NCBI RefSeq assembly: GCF_004343775.1
Contig: NZ_PTXL01000014.1
Coordinates: 1-64,000 of the forward strand
Origin: Burkholderia sp. SRS-46
GTDB taxonomy: Bacteria; Pseudomonadota; Gammaproteobacteria; Burkholderiales; Burkholderiaceae
Length of the DNA stretch: 64,000 nt
Reading direction: 5' to 3'
Every line of letters begins with the position of its first letter. Positions within the stretch are counted from its first letter, which is position 1. Below the pieces are notes generated by a model. It did not search any database. It saw only the letters and a list, made by a program, of their open reading frames with translations, and was not told the DNA's origin. The position numbers were made by a program, and so were the translations under genes. Positions 42,255 to 50,323 of this stretch are shown in pieces.

Positions 42255-42866
42255 TCACCCCTGCGGCGCGGTGTCGACGAACGGCTGCCGCTGCATCAGC
42301 TTCGCGAAATGCTTGTCGAGGTTCGGGTGGCGATCGCGCCAGTTGAGTTCGGGCATCCGGAAATCGAGGTAGCCGAGCGCGCAGCCGAGCGCGATGTCGG
42401 CGAGCGTGTAATGATTACCGACGCACCACGTCTTGCCGCCGAGGCCCTGCGACATCGCGACGAGCGCATCGTCGATCTTGCGCTGCTGGCGAGCGATCCA
42501 GCTGGCGCTGCGCTGATCCTCCTCGCGCTGCACGTTCTCGATGCGGATCGCGACCGATGCGTCGAGCGCACCGTCGCACAGCGCTTCCCAGCAACGCACT
42601 TCGACGCGTTCGCGGCCGGACGGCGGAATCAGCTTGCCGACCGGGGACAGCGTATCGACGTATTCGCAGATCACGCGGGAATCGAACACCGCGGCGCCAT
42701 CTTCCATCACGAGACACGGAACCTTGCCAAGCGGGTTCGAGGCATGAATGTTCGTGTCCGGCGCCCAGACGTTTTCGAGCTCCAGCTTGTAGTCGATCTT
42801 CTTTTCAGCAAGCACGATGCGCGCCTTTCGCACGAACGGGCTGCTGAGCGAACCGATTAATTTCAT
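42255..42866 (-). CDS. Glutathione S-transferase
   Basis: This 203-aa GST resembles stringent-starvation/YfcF-like bacterial enzymes. It starts MKLIGSLSSPFVRKARIVLAEKK at 42866; a second ATG at 42869 is possible, but the AAGG site favours the chosen one. The N-terminal thioredoxin-like domain has the active Ser region (SLSSPFVRK) and the glutathione-binding NPLGKVPCLVMEDGAAVFDSRVI. The C-terminal helical domain has the N-capping box GNHYTLADIALGCALGYLD. It probably conjugates or reduces electrophiles with glutathione. It is convergent with the glutamate-synthase-like gene and divergent from pepP. Confidence 0.94.
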   Translation of the reverse strand: MKLIGSLSSPFVRKARIVLAEKKIDYKLELENVWAPDTNIHASNPLGKVPCLVMEDGAAVFDSRVICEYVDTLSPVGKLIPPSGRERVEVRCWEALCDGALDASVAIRIENVQREEDQRSASWIARQQRKIDDALVAMSQGLGGKTWCVGNHYTLADIALGCALGYLDFRMPELNWRDRHPNLDKHFAKLMQRQPFVDTAPQG

Positions 42867-43034
42867 CATCTGCCTTAGTTGGGGAACCGCCGAGAGTATA
42901 CGTTGTCGCCGATCATAACCGGGCGGCGACGGCCGATAGAAAATCGCCCATCCGGCCTGTGGATGGTTTGCAACAGCCGCGGCGGCGCGCCTGCGCCGCT
43001 CCCCCGCTCCCTCACGCGCCGCGTCCGGCGGCGC

Positions 43035-43040
43035 TACAAT
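43035..43040 (+). promoter_or_regulatory. -10 box directly before pepP
   Basis: TACAAT ends seven positions before the pepP ATG at 43047, with only CGCACG between and no Shine-Dalgarno sequence. A start site at the normal distance would fall on the start codon, predicting a leaderless mRNA. Confidence 0.5.
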
Positions 43041-43046
43041 CGCACG

Positions 43047-44444
43047 ATGAATGCGCCCCTCGATACCGCCATCGCAGTCGACGTCTACCGCCAGCGCCGC
43101 GAGCGCGTGCTTGCCGCACTGCGCGCGGCGGGCGGCGGCGTCGCCATCGTCCCCACCGCGCCGGAAATGCTGCGCAACCGCGACACGGGCTACCCGTACC
43201 GCCACGACAGCTATTTCTATTACCTGACGGGATTCGCCGAGCCGGACGCCGTGCTCGTGCTGAACGCGTCCGCGCCGCACGGCGCGCCGCAATCGATCCT
43301 GTTCTGCCGCGCGAAGAACGCCGAACTCGAAACCTGGGAAGGCTTCCACTACGGCCCCGACGCCGCGCGCGACGCGTTCGGCTTCGACGCGGCGTTCGCC
43401 GGCGACGTACTCGACACGGAAATGCCGCGCCTGCTCGCCGACGCGGGCACCGTGCATTACCGGTTCGGCGCGTCCGCCGAGTTCGACCGCCAGCTCGACC
43501 GCTGGATCGACACGGTGCGCACCCAGGCGCGCACCGGCGTCGCCGCGCCGGACGCGCTGCTCGACCTCACGCCGCTGCTCGACGACATGCGGCTCGTCAA
43601 GGACGAGCATGAGCTCGCGATCATGATGCGCGCCGCGCACATCTCGGCGCTCGCGCATCGCCGCGCGATGCAGGCATGTCGGCCCGGCATCCGCGAATAC
43701 GAACTCGAGGCCGAGCTGCTCTACACGTTCCGCAGGCACGGCGCGCAGGCGCCCGCGTACGGCTCGATCGTCGCGGCCGGCGCGAACGCGTGCGTGCTGC
43801 ACTACCCGGCCGGCAACGCGGCCGCGCGGGACGGCGACCTGATCCTGATCGACGCGGCCTGCGAGCTCGACGGCTACGCGTCGGACATCACCCGCACGTT
43901 CCCGGCCAACGGGCGCTTCTCGCCCGCGCAGCGCGCGCTGTACGACATCGTGCTCGCCGCGCAGCAGGCCGCGATCGACGCGACGCGCGCCGGCGTGCCG
44001 TTCGAGGTGCCGCACGACGCGGCGGTGCGCGTGCTCGCGCAGGGCCTGCTCGACACCGGCATCATCCCGAAGACGCACTTCTCGAACGTCGACGACGTGA
44101 TCGCCGAACGGGCGTACGCGCGCTTCTACATGCACCGCACCGGCCACTGGATCGGCATGGACGTGCACGATTGCGGCGACTACCGCGAGCGGCTCGCCGC
44201 GCGCGACGCCAACGGCACGCTGCCGTGGCGCACGCTGAAGGCCGGCATGACGCTGACCGTCGAGCCGGGCCTGTACGTGCGCGCCGCCGACGACGTGCCG
44301 CCCGAATACTGGAACATCGGCATCCGCATCGAGGACGACGCGGTCGTGCGCGAGCACGGTTGCGAGCTGATCACGCGCGACGTGCCGGTGGCGGCCGCCG
44401 AGATCGAGGCGCTGATGCGCGCGGGCGCGGCGCACGGCGCATGA
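43047..44444 (+). CDS. pepP: Xaa-Pro aminopeptidase
   Basis: PepP removes an N-terminal residue preceding proline; it is a dimanganese M24 peptidase. The 465-aa product starts MNAPLDTAIAVDVYRQRRERVLAAL. The N-terminal domain contains YRHDSYFYYLTGFAEPDAVLV. Metal ligands are in LIDAACELDGYASDITRTFPANG (two Asp), HRTGHWIGMDVHDCG (His) and LTVEPGLYV and NIGIRIEDD (two Glu), all present. It is followed 40 bp later by a ubiquinone-type hydroxylase, as in the E. coli pepP-ubiH order. Leaderless translation is suggested by the position of its -10 box. Confidence 0.96.
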   Translation: MNAPLDTAIAVDVYRQRRERVLAALRAAGGGVAIVPTAPEMLRNRDTGYPYRHDSYFYYLTGFAEPDAVLVLNASAPHGAPQSILFCRAKNAELETWEGFHYGPDAARDAFGFDAAFAGDVLDTEMPRLLADAGTVHYRFGASAEFDRQLDRWIDTVRTQARTGVAAPDALLDLTPLLDDMRLVKDEHELAIMMRAAHISALAHRRAMQACRPGIREYELEAELLYTFRRHGAQAPAYGSIVAAGANACVLHYPAGNAAARDGDLILIDAACELDGYASDITRTFPANGRFSPAQRALYDIVLAAQQAAIDATRAGVPFEVPHDAAVRVLAQGLLDTGIIPKTHFSNVDDVIAERAYARFYMHRTGHWIGMDVHDCGDYRERLAARDANGTLPWRTLKAGMTLTVEPGLYVRAADDVPPEYWNIGIRIEDDAVVREHGCELITRDVPVAAAEIEALMRAGAAHGA

Positions 44445-44484
44445 GCATGCGGCGTTTACCGTTTCATTCGTTTCACGATTCCCG

Positions 44485-45663
44485 ATGACGACCGATTCCT
44501 CCCCGGCCACGCCGGACTACGACATCGCCATCGTCGGCGCGGGCCCCGTCGGGCTCGCGCTGGCGGGCTGGCTGGCGCGGCGCAGCGCGACGCGGCACTG
44601 GTCGATCGCGCTGATCGACGCGCGCGAGCCCGCCGCGAGCGCAAACGATCCGCGCGCGATCGCCGTGTCGCACGGCAGCCACGTGCTGCTCGACTCGCTC
44701 GCGTGGCCCGCCGACGCGACGCCGATCGAACACATCCATGTCTCGCAGCGCGGCCATTTCGGCCGCACGCTGATCGACCGCGACGAGCATGACGTCGCGG
44801 CGCTCGGCTACGTCGCGCGCTACGGCTCGCTCGTGCAGGCGCTCGCGGGCGCGGTGCGCCGCACGCGCGTCGACTGGCTCACGTCGACGTCCGCGCGCGC
44901 GCCGCAGCAGGATGCCGACGGGGTCGCGCTCACGCTCGACACCCCGCAGGGCGAACGCACGCTGCGCGCGCGGATCGTCGTCAATGCCGAGGGCGGGCTG
45001 TTCCACGAGCAGCGCGCCGACAACGGCCAGCATCGCCGCGACTACGGCCAGACCGCGCTCGTCGGCACGGTGACGGCATCCGCGCCGCGCCCGAACGTCG
45101 CGTGGGAGCGCTTCACCCACGAAGGGCCGCTCGCGCTGCTGCCGCTTGGCGGTGCCGACTACGCGCTCGTGTGGTGCTGCGCACCGGCCGAAGCCGCGCG
45201 CCGCGCCGCGCTGCCCGACGACGCGTTCCTGCGCGAGCTCGGCACCGCCTTCGGCGAGCGCATGGGCCGCTTCGTCGCGATCGCCGGGCGCGCGTCGTTC
45301 CCGCTCGGCCTCAACGCCGCGCCGACCCTCGTCGACCGCCGCATCGCGATCGTCGGCAATGCCGCGCAGACGCTGCACCCGGTCGCGGGCCAGGGTCTGA
45401 ACCTCGGCCTGCGCGACGTGCATACGCTGGTCGACGCGCTGTCCACGCACGGCGCCGGGCCGGCCGCGCTCGCGGCTTTCAACGCGCGGCGCGCGCTCGA
45501 CCGGCGCTTCACGATCGGCGCGACCGACACGCTCGCGCGGCTGTTCACGATCGAATCGGGCCCGCTCGCGCTGCTGCGCGGCGCGGCGCTCACCGCGCTC
45601 GAATTCGTGCCGCCGCTCAAGACCGCGATCGCCCGCCAGATGATGTTCGGCCAACGCCGCTGA
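44485..45663 (+). CDS. ubiH: UbiH/UbiF/COQ6-type FAD-dependent hydroxylase
   Basis: This 392-aa flavoprotein belongs to the ubiquinone-biosynthesis ring hydroxylases. The FAD dinucleotide motif is DIAIVGAGPVGLALAGWL near the N-terminus. The family's second FAD motif is present as IVGNAAQTLHPVAGQGLNLGLRDVHTLVDAL. The DG-type middle motif is less clear. Its place after pepP matches E. coli ubiH (2-octaprenyl-6-methoxyphenol hydroxylase), so that symbol is used; the hydroxylated ring position cannot be read from sequence. Paralogues in other betaproteobacteria differ in regioselectivity. It is followed by dusB-fis. Confidence 0.88.
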   Translation: MTTDSSPATPDYDIAIVGAGPVGLALAGWLARRSATRHWSIALIDAREPAASANDPRAIAVSHGSHVLLDSLAWPADATPIEHIHVSQRGHFGRTLIDRDEHDVAALGYVARYGSLVQALAGAVRRTRVDWLTSTSARAPQQDADGVALTLDTPQGERTLRARIVVNAEGGLFHEQRADNGQHRRDYGQTALVGTVTASAPRPNVAWERFTHEGPLALLPLGGADYALVWCCAPAEAARRAALPDDAFLRELGTAFGERMGRFVAIAGRASFPLGLNAAPTLVDRRIAIVGNAAQTLHPVAGQGLNLGLRDVHTLVDALSTHGAGPAALAAFNARRALDRRFTIGATDTLARLFTIESGPLALLRGAALTALEFVPPLKTAIARQMMFGQRR

Positions 45664-45754
45664 CGCGTGCCCCCAACCGCGCGCGGTGTCCGCCGCGGGC
45701 GACGCGCCGCGTGCCGGACAAACCGGGTCAAATCGGCGAGGCGGGGGAATACGG

Positions 45755-45760
45755 TAAAAT
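45755..45760 (+). promoter_or_regulatory. Candidate -10 box for dusB-fis
   Basis: GGTAAAAT places TAAAAT 25 bp before the first possible dusB ATG (45785) and 58 bp before the conserved one (45818). It has the same form as the boxes of glcE, ruvB and the Nudix gene. Confidence 0.45.
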
Positions 45761-45817
45761 GCGCGTTTTCCCTCCGCCCTTTTGATGCCCGCGCCCGCCG
45801 CGGGCGGTGCCATTGCG

Positions 45818-46888
45818 ATGCCCGTTATCGGCTCTCACGTATTGCGTAACAACCTGTTCGTCGCCCCGATGGCCGGCGTGACGGACCGGCCGTTCCGCCA
45901 GCTGTGCAAGCGGCTGGGGGCCGGCTACGCCGTGTCCGAGATGGTCGCGTCCAATGCCCAGCTGTGGAAAAGCGCCAAGACGATGCGGCGCGCGAACCAC
46001 GAAGGCGAAGTCGAGCCGATCGCCGTGCAGATCGCCGGCGCCGATCCGGCGATGATGGCCGAAGCCGCCCGCTACAACGTCGACAACGGCGCGCAGATCA
46101 TCGACATCAATATGGGCTGCCCGGCGAAAAAGGTCTGCAACGTCGCGGCGGGGTCCGCGCTGCTGCAGAACGAGCCGCTCGTGAAGCAGATCGTCGAGGC
46201 GGTTGTCGGCGCGGTCGGCACCGGGCCGGACGCCGTGCCCGTCACGCTGAAGATCCGCACCGGCTGGGATCGCGAGCACAAGAACGCGATCGCCATCGCG
46301 CGCCTCGCCGAGGCCGCCGGCATCTCGATGCTCACCGTGCACGGCCGCACGCGCGCCGACCTCTACCGCGGCGAGGCCGAATACGACACCATCGCGGCCG
46401 TGAAGGCCGCCGTCGGCATTCCGGTGGTCGCGAACGGCGACATCACGTCGCCGCAGAAGGCCAAGGCCGTGCTCGACGCGACGGGCGCCGACGCGCTGAT
46501 GATCGGTCGCGCCGCGCAAGGCCGGCCGTGGCTATTCCGTGAAATCGCTCATTTCCTGCAAACCGGCGAGCTGCTGCCGCCGCCGCTGATCGACGAGATC
46601 CAGCAGGTGATGAACGAGCATCTGGAAGACCACTACGCGTTCTACGGGGAATTCACGGGAGTCCGTACTGCGCGCAAGCACATCGGCTGGTACACTCGCG
46701 GCCTTTCCGGCGCCAACGGGTTCCGGCACCGGATGAACACGCTCGATTCCACCCGCGAGCAGCTCGCCGCCGTCAATGCATTCTTCGAAGCGCAGAAGGC
46801 GCTGTCCGACCACCTCGTCTACGTCGACGAGGATGAGGACGAGCGCGGCCAGGGCGAGCCGGACGACCATAACCAGTTAGCAGCATGA
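45818..46888 (+). CDS. dusB: tRNA-dihydrouridine synthase DusB
   Basis: DusB reduces specific uridines of tRNA to dihydrouridine with FMN and NADPH. The start at 45818 (MPVIGSHVLRNNLFVAPMAGV) fits the family N-terminus; an ATG at 45785 would add eleven Ala/Pro/Gly-rich residues and also lacks a ribosome site. The chosen product is 356 aa. Key motifs are VAPMAGVTDRPFRQL, INMGCPAKKVCN with the catalytic cysteine, LTVHGRTRADLYRGEAEYD and VVANGDITSPQKAKAVLDATGADALMIGRAAQGRPWLF. Its stop overlaps the fis start, the classic dusB-fis operon, so fis expression follows this promoter. Confidence 0.95.
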   Translation: MPVIGSHVLRNNLFVAPMAGVTDRPFRQLCKRLGAGYAVSEMVASNAQLWKSAKTMRRANHEGEVEPIAVQIAGADPAMMAEAARYNVDNGAQIIDINMGCPAKKVCNVAAGSALLQNEPLVKQIVEAVVGAVGTGPDAVPVTLKIRTGWDREHKNAIAIARLAEAAGISMLTVHGRTRADLYRGEAEYDTIAAVKAAVGIPVVANGDITSPQKAKAVLDATGADALMIGRAAQGRPWLFREIAHFLQTGELLPPPLIDEIQQVMNEHLEDHYAFYGEFTGVRTARKHIGWYTRGLSGANGFRHRMNTLDSTREQLAAVNAFFEAQKALSDHLVYVDEDEDERGQGEPDDHNQLAA

Positions 46889-47118
46889 GCAAGCACAACA
46901 TCGAACAATGTGTCCGCGAGAGCCTGGACGTGTATTTCCGGGATCTAGACGGCTCCAATCCGCACGACGTCTATGAAATGGTGATGTCCTGCGTCGAAAA
47001 GCCGATGCTCGAGGTCGTGCTCGTACAGGCGGGCGGCAACCAGTCGCTCGCCGCGGAGTACCTCGGCATCAACCGCAATACGCTGCGCAAGAAGCTGCAG
47101 CAGCACGGCCTGCTGTAG
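46885..47118 (+). CDS. fis: Nucleoid protein Fis
   Basis: Fis is a small dimeric DNA-bending protein that affects rRNA promoters, recombination and chromosome structure. The 77-aa product starts MSKHNIEQCVRESLDVYFRDL. The C-terminal helix-turn-helix (NQSLAAEYLGINRNTLRKKLQQHGLL) is almost identical to E. coli Fis. The N-terminal beta-hairpin arm of E. coli Fis is shortened, which is usual for betaproteobacteria and may change its role in site-specific inversion. The ATG overlaps the dusB stop (ATGA), and purH follows after 44 bp on the same strand, so all three may be on one transcript. Confidence 0.97.
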   Translation: MSKHNIEQCVRESLDVYFRDLDGSNPHDVYEMVMSCVEKPMLEVVLVQAGGNQSLAAEYLGINRNTLRKKLQQHGLL

Positions 47119-47162
47119 CCGGCCGCCCCGTCCCCGTTTTCCTGGCTATTGGTGGTTCCATC

Positions 47163-48728
47163 ATGATCAAGCAAGCGCTCATTTCCGTTTCCGACAAGAC
47201 CGGCATCGTCGACTTCGCGAGGTCGCTGTCCGACCTCGGCGTCAAGCTGCTGTCGACCGGCGGCACCGCGAAACTGCTCGCCGACGCGGGCCTGCCCGTC
47301 ACCGAAGTGGCCGACTACACCGGCTTCCCGGAAATGCTCGATGGGCGCGTGAAAACGCTGCATCCGAAGGTGCACGGCGGCATCCTGGCGCGCCGCGACC
47401 TGCCGGAACACATGCAGGCGCTCGAGGCGCACGACATCCCGACGATCGACCTGCTCGTCGTGAACCTGTACCCGTTCGTCGCGACGATCGCGAAGGACGA
47501 CTGCACGCTGGCCGACGCGATCGAGAACATCGACATCGGCGGCCCGACGATGCTGCGCTCGGCCGCGAAGAACCACCGCGACGTGACGGTCATCGTCGAT
47601 CCGGCCGACTACGCGGTCGTGCTCGATGAAATGAAGGCGAACGGCAACACGGTCGGCTACCCGACCAATTTCCGACTCGCGACGAAGGTGTTCGCGCACA
47701 CCGCGCAGTACGACGGCGCGATCACCAACTACCTGACGAGCCTGACCGACGAGCTGAAGCACGCGTCGCGCAACGCTTACCCGGCGACGCTGAACGTCGC
47801 GTTCGAGAAGGTGCAGGACCTGCGCTACGGCGAGAACCCGCACCAGAGCGCCGCGTTCTACCGCGACATCGCGACGCCGGCCGGCGCGCTCGCGAACTAC
47901 CGCCAGCTGCAGGGCAAGGAACTGTCGTACAACAACATCGCCGATTCGGACGCGGCATGGGAATGCGTGAAGACGTTCGACGCGCCCGCCTGCGTGATCA
48001 TCAAGCATGCGAACCCGTGCGGCGTCGCGATCGGCAACGATTCGGCCGACGCGTATGCGAAGGCGTTCCAGACCGATCCGACCTCGGCGTTCGGCGGCAT
48101 CATCGCGTTCAACCGCGAAGTCGACGAAACCGCCGCGCAAGCGGTCGCGAAGCAGTTCGTCGAAGTGCTGATCGCACCGTCGTTCACCGATGCCGCGAAG
48201 CAGGTGTTCGCGGCGAAGCAGAACGTGCGCCTGCTCGAGATCGCGCTGGGCGAAGGCCACAACGCGTTCGACCTGAAGCGCGTCGGCGGCGGCCTGCTGG
48301 TGCAGTCGCTCGATGCGAAGAACGTGCAGCCGCACGAGCTGCGCGTCGTCACGAAGCGCCACCCGACGCCGAAGGAAATGGACGACCTGCTGTTCGCATG
48401 GCGCGTCGCGAAGTTCGTGAAGTCGAACGCGATCGTGTTCTGCGGCAACGGCATGACGCTCGGCGTCGGCGCGGGCCAGATGAGCCGTGTCGACTCGGCG
48501 CGCATCGCGAGCATCAAGGCGCAGAACGCGGGCCTGACGCTCGCGGGTTCGGCAGTCGCGTCGGATGCGTTCTTCCCGTTCCGTGACGGCCTCGACGTCG
48601 TCGTGGCGGCAGGCGCGACCTGCGTGATCCAGCCGGGCGGTTCGATGCGCGACGACGAAGTGATCGCGGCGGCCGACGAGCACAACATCGCGATGATCCT
48701 GACGGGCGTGCGCCACTTCCGCCACTGA
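47163..48728 (+). CDS. purH: Bifunctional AICAR formyltransferase/IMP cyclohydrolase
   Basis: PurH carries out the last two steps of IMP synthesis. The 521-aa product has the N-terminal cyclohydrolase domain, starting MIKQALISVSDKTGIVDFARSL. It contains LLSTGGTAKLLADAGLPV, DGRVKTLHPKVHGGILARRD and NIDIGGPTMLRSAAKNH. The C-terminal transformylase domain contains LRYGENPHQSAAFYRD, KHANPCGVAIG (with the active Lys-His pair), DPTSAFGGIIAFN and the end block PGGSMRDDEVIAAADEHNIAMILTGVRHFRH. It is 44 bp after fis and ends before a clear terminator. Confidence 0.98.
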   Translation: MIKQALISVSDKTGIVDFARSLSDLGVKLLSTGGTAKLLADAGLPVTEVADYTGFPEMLDGRVKTLHPKVHGGILARRDLPEHMQALEAHDIPTIDLLVVNLYPFVATIAKDDCTLADAIENIDIGGPTMLRSAAKNHRDVTVIVDPADYAVVLDEMKANGNTVGYPTNFRLATKVFAHTAQYDGAITNYLTSLTDELKHASRNAYPATLNVAFEKVQDLRYGENPHQSAAFYRDIATPAGALANYRQLQGKELSYNNIADSDAAWECVKTFDAPACVIIKHANPCGVAIGNDSADAYAKAFQTDPTSAFGGIIAFNREVDETAAQAVAKQFVEVLIAPSFTDAAKQVFAAKQNVRLLEIALGEGHNAFDLKRVGGGLLVQSLDAKNVQPHELRVVTKRHPTPKEMDDLLFAWRVAKFVKSNAIVFCGNGMTLGVGAGQMSRVDSARIASIKAQNAGLTLAGSAVASDAFFPFRDGLDVVVAAGATCVIQPGGSMRDDEVIAAADEHNIAMILTGVRHFRH

Positions 48729-48765
48729 TCGACCGCGCGCGGCCGCCACGGCCGCGACACACGGG

Positions 48766-48795
48766 CCCGGCGGCATCGCACCCGCCGGGTTTTTT
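48766..48795 (+). terminator. purH terminator
   Basis: An 8-bp GC stem, CCCGGCGG (48766-48773) with CCGCCGGG (48782-48789), is followed by TTTTTTATT. It lies 38 bp after the purH stop and ends the dusB-fis-purH unit. Confidence 0.85.
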
Positions 48796-48881
48796 ATTGC
48801 ACGGCGCATTCCGGCGCGACGCCACGGCGTGTCGCGCCTTTCGTTGTAGTATCGCTGCTGCATCACGCAACTCCTCCCGAC

Positions 48882-49424
48882 ATGCGAATTCTCGGCATCG
48901 ACCCTGGCCTGCGCGTCACCGGCTTCGGCGTCATCGACGTCAGCGGCCACCACCTCGCGTACGTGGCGAGCGGCGTGATCCGCACGCCGACGGCCGACCT
49001 GGCCACCCGGCTCGGCACGATCTTCCAGGGCGTCTCGACGCTCGTGCGCGAACACGCGCCCGACCAGTCCGCGATCGAAAAGGTGTTCGTCAACGTCAAC
49101 CCGCAGTCGACGCTGCTGCTCGGCCAGGCGCGCGGCGCCGCGATCTGCGGGCTCGTCGCGGGCGGGCTGCCGGTTGCCGAGTACACGGCGCTGCAGCTCA
49201 AGCAGGCCGTCGTCGGCTACGGCCACGCGACCAAGGCGCAGATGCAGGAAATGGTCACGCGCCTCCTGAACCTGTCCGGGCAGCCCGGCAGCGACGCCGC
49301 CGACGCGCTCGGCATGGCGATCTGCCACGCGCACGGCGGCAACACGCTCAGCACGCTCGGCGGCCTCGCGCCGGCGCTCGCGAAGAAAGGGCTGCGCGTG
49401 CGGCGCGGCCGGCTCGTCGGCTGA
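48882..49424 (+). CDS. ruvC: Holliday junction resolvase RuvC
   Basis: RuvC cuts Holliday junctions symmetrically. The 180-aa product has the four catalytic acidic residues in their usual motifs: Asp7 in MRILGIDPGLRVTGFGV, the Glu in SAIEKVFVNVNPQ, and two Asp in GSDAADALGMAICHAH. The C-terminus is basic (KKGLRVRRGRLVG). TAGTAT near 48847 is a possible -10, and an ACTCCTCC-type pyrimidine tract, not a ribosome site, precedes the ATG. ruvA follows after a 218-bp gap with no ORF, then ruvB, so the resolvase set is complete. Confidence 0.96.
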   Translation: MRILGIDPGLRVTGFGVIDVSGHHLAYVASGVIRTPTADLATRLGTIFQGVSTLVREHAPDQSAIEKVFVNVNPQSTLLLGQARGAAICGLVAGGLPVAEYTALQLKQAVVGYGHATKAQMQEMVTRLLNLSGQPGSDAADALGMAICHAHGGNTLSTLGGLAPALAKKGLRVRRGRLVG

Positions 49425-49642
49425 GTCACCGGCAGGTCGGGGACGTGCGGCCGTACGGGCGCGCAATCGCCCGGCGCGCCGCGTCGACGCCTGCGCCACG
49501 GCACGCGTACCTCGCCGGATCGACCGAATTGCCTGCGCGCCGTGCGCACGCGCCGCGCGTCGCTTCGGCCTGACGGCCGCCCCATCGGCATTCCGCCGCG
49601 CGTGCGCTACACTCGCGCTTTCTTCCTCGCCTCGCTCATTCC

Positions 49643-50224
49643 ATGATCGGTCGCATCGCCGGCATCCTCCTCGAAAAGAACCCGCCTCACCTGCTCGTCG
49701 ACTGCAACGGCGTCGGCTACGAAATCGACGTGCCGATGAGCACGTTCTACAACCTGCCGCAAACCGGCGAGCGGGTCGTGCTGCTCACGCAGCAGATCGT
49801 CCGCGAGGATGCGCACCTGCTGTACGGCTTCCTGACCCAGCAGGAACGCACCACCTTCCGCGAGCTGCTGAAGATCAACGGCATCGGCGCGCGCATGGCG
49901 CTCGCCGTGCTGTCCGGCATGAGCGTGCAGGAACTCGCGCAGGCCGTGACGATGCAGGACGCCGCCCGCCTCACCCGCCTGCCCGGCATCGGCAAGAAGA
50001 CGGCCGAGCGCCTGCTGCTGGAACTGAAGGGCAAGCTCGGCGCCGATCTCGGCGCGCTCGCCGGCGCCGCGTCGCCGTCCGACCACGCGACCGACATCCT
50101 CAACGCGCTGCTCGCGCTCGGCTACTCGGAAAAAGAGGGCCTCGCCGCGATCAAGAACGTGCCGGCCGGCACCGGCGTATCCGAAGGCATCAAGCTGGCG
50201 CTGAAGGCGCTGTCGAAGGCGTAA
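49643..50224 (+). CDS. ruvA: Holliday junction branch migration protein RuvA
   Basis: RuvA binds four-way junctions as a tetramer and loads RuvB. The 193-aa product starts MIGRIAGILLEKNPPHLLVDCNGVGYEIDVP, domain I. Domain II holds two helix-hairpin-helix motifs: FRELLKINGIGARMALAVLSG and AARLTRLPGIGKKTAERLLLELKGKL. Domain III, the RuvB-contacting part, is DILNALLALGYSEKEGLAAIKNVP. The acidic pin residues that separate DNA strands lie in the domain I-II region. The TACACT box near 49606 may be its promoter. ruvB starts 100 bp downstream with its own -10 box. Confidence 0.97.
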   Translation: MIGRIAGILLEKNPPHLLVDCNGVGYEIDVPMSTFYNLPQTGERVVLLTQQIVREDAHLLYGFLTQQERTTFRELLKINGIGARMALAVLSGMSVQELAQAVTMQDAARLTRLPGIGKKTAERLLLELKGKLGADLGALAGAASPSDHATDILNALLALGYSEKEGLAAIKNVPAGTGVSEGIKLALKALSKA

Positions 50225-50311
50225 CGGCCACGCGTCCGACGCAGTGTCGCGCCGCCGCGCGCGGCGCGCCAGTCGGCCGTTCGGCCAGGTTTGCCGCGCG
50301 ACGGCGCGCGG

Positions 50312-50317
50312 TACAAT
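50312..50317 (+). promoter_or_regulatory. -10 box directly before ruvB
   Basis: GGTACAAT places TACAAT six bases before the ruvB ATG (50324), with GGCCGC between and no Shine-Dalgarno sequence. This predicts a start site at the start codon and a leaderless ruvB mRNA, separate from any ruvA-ruvB read-through. Confidence 0.5.
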
Positions 50318-50323
50318 GGCCGC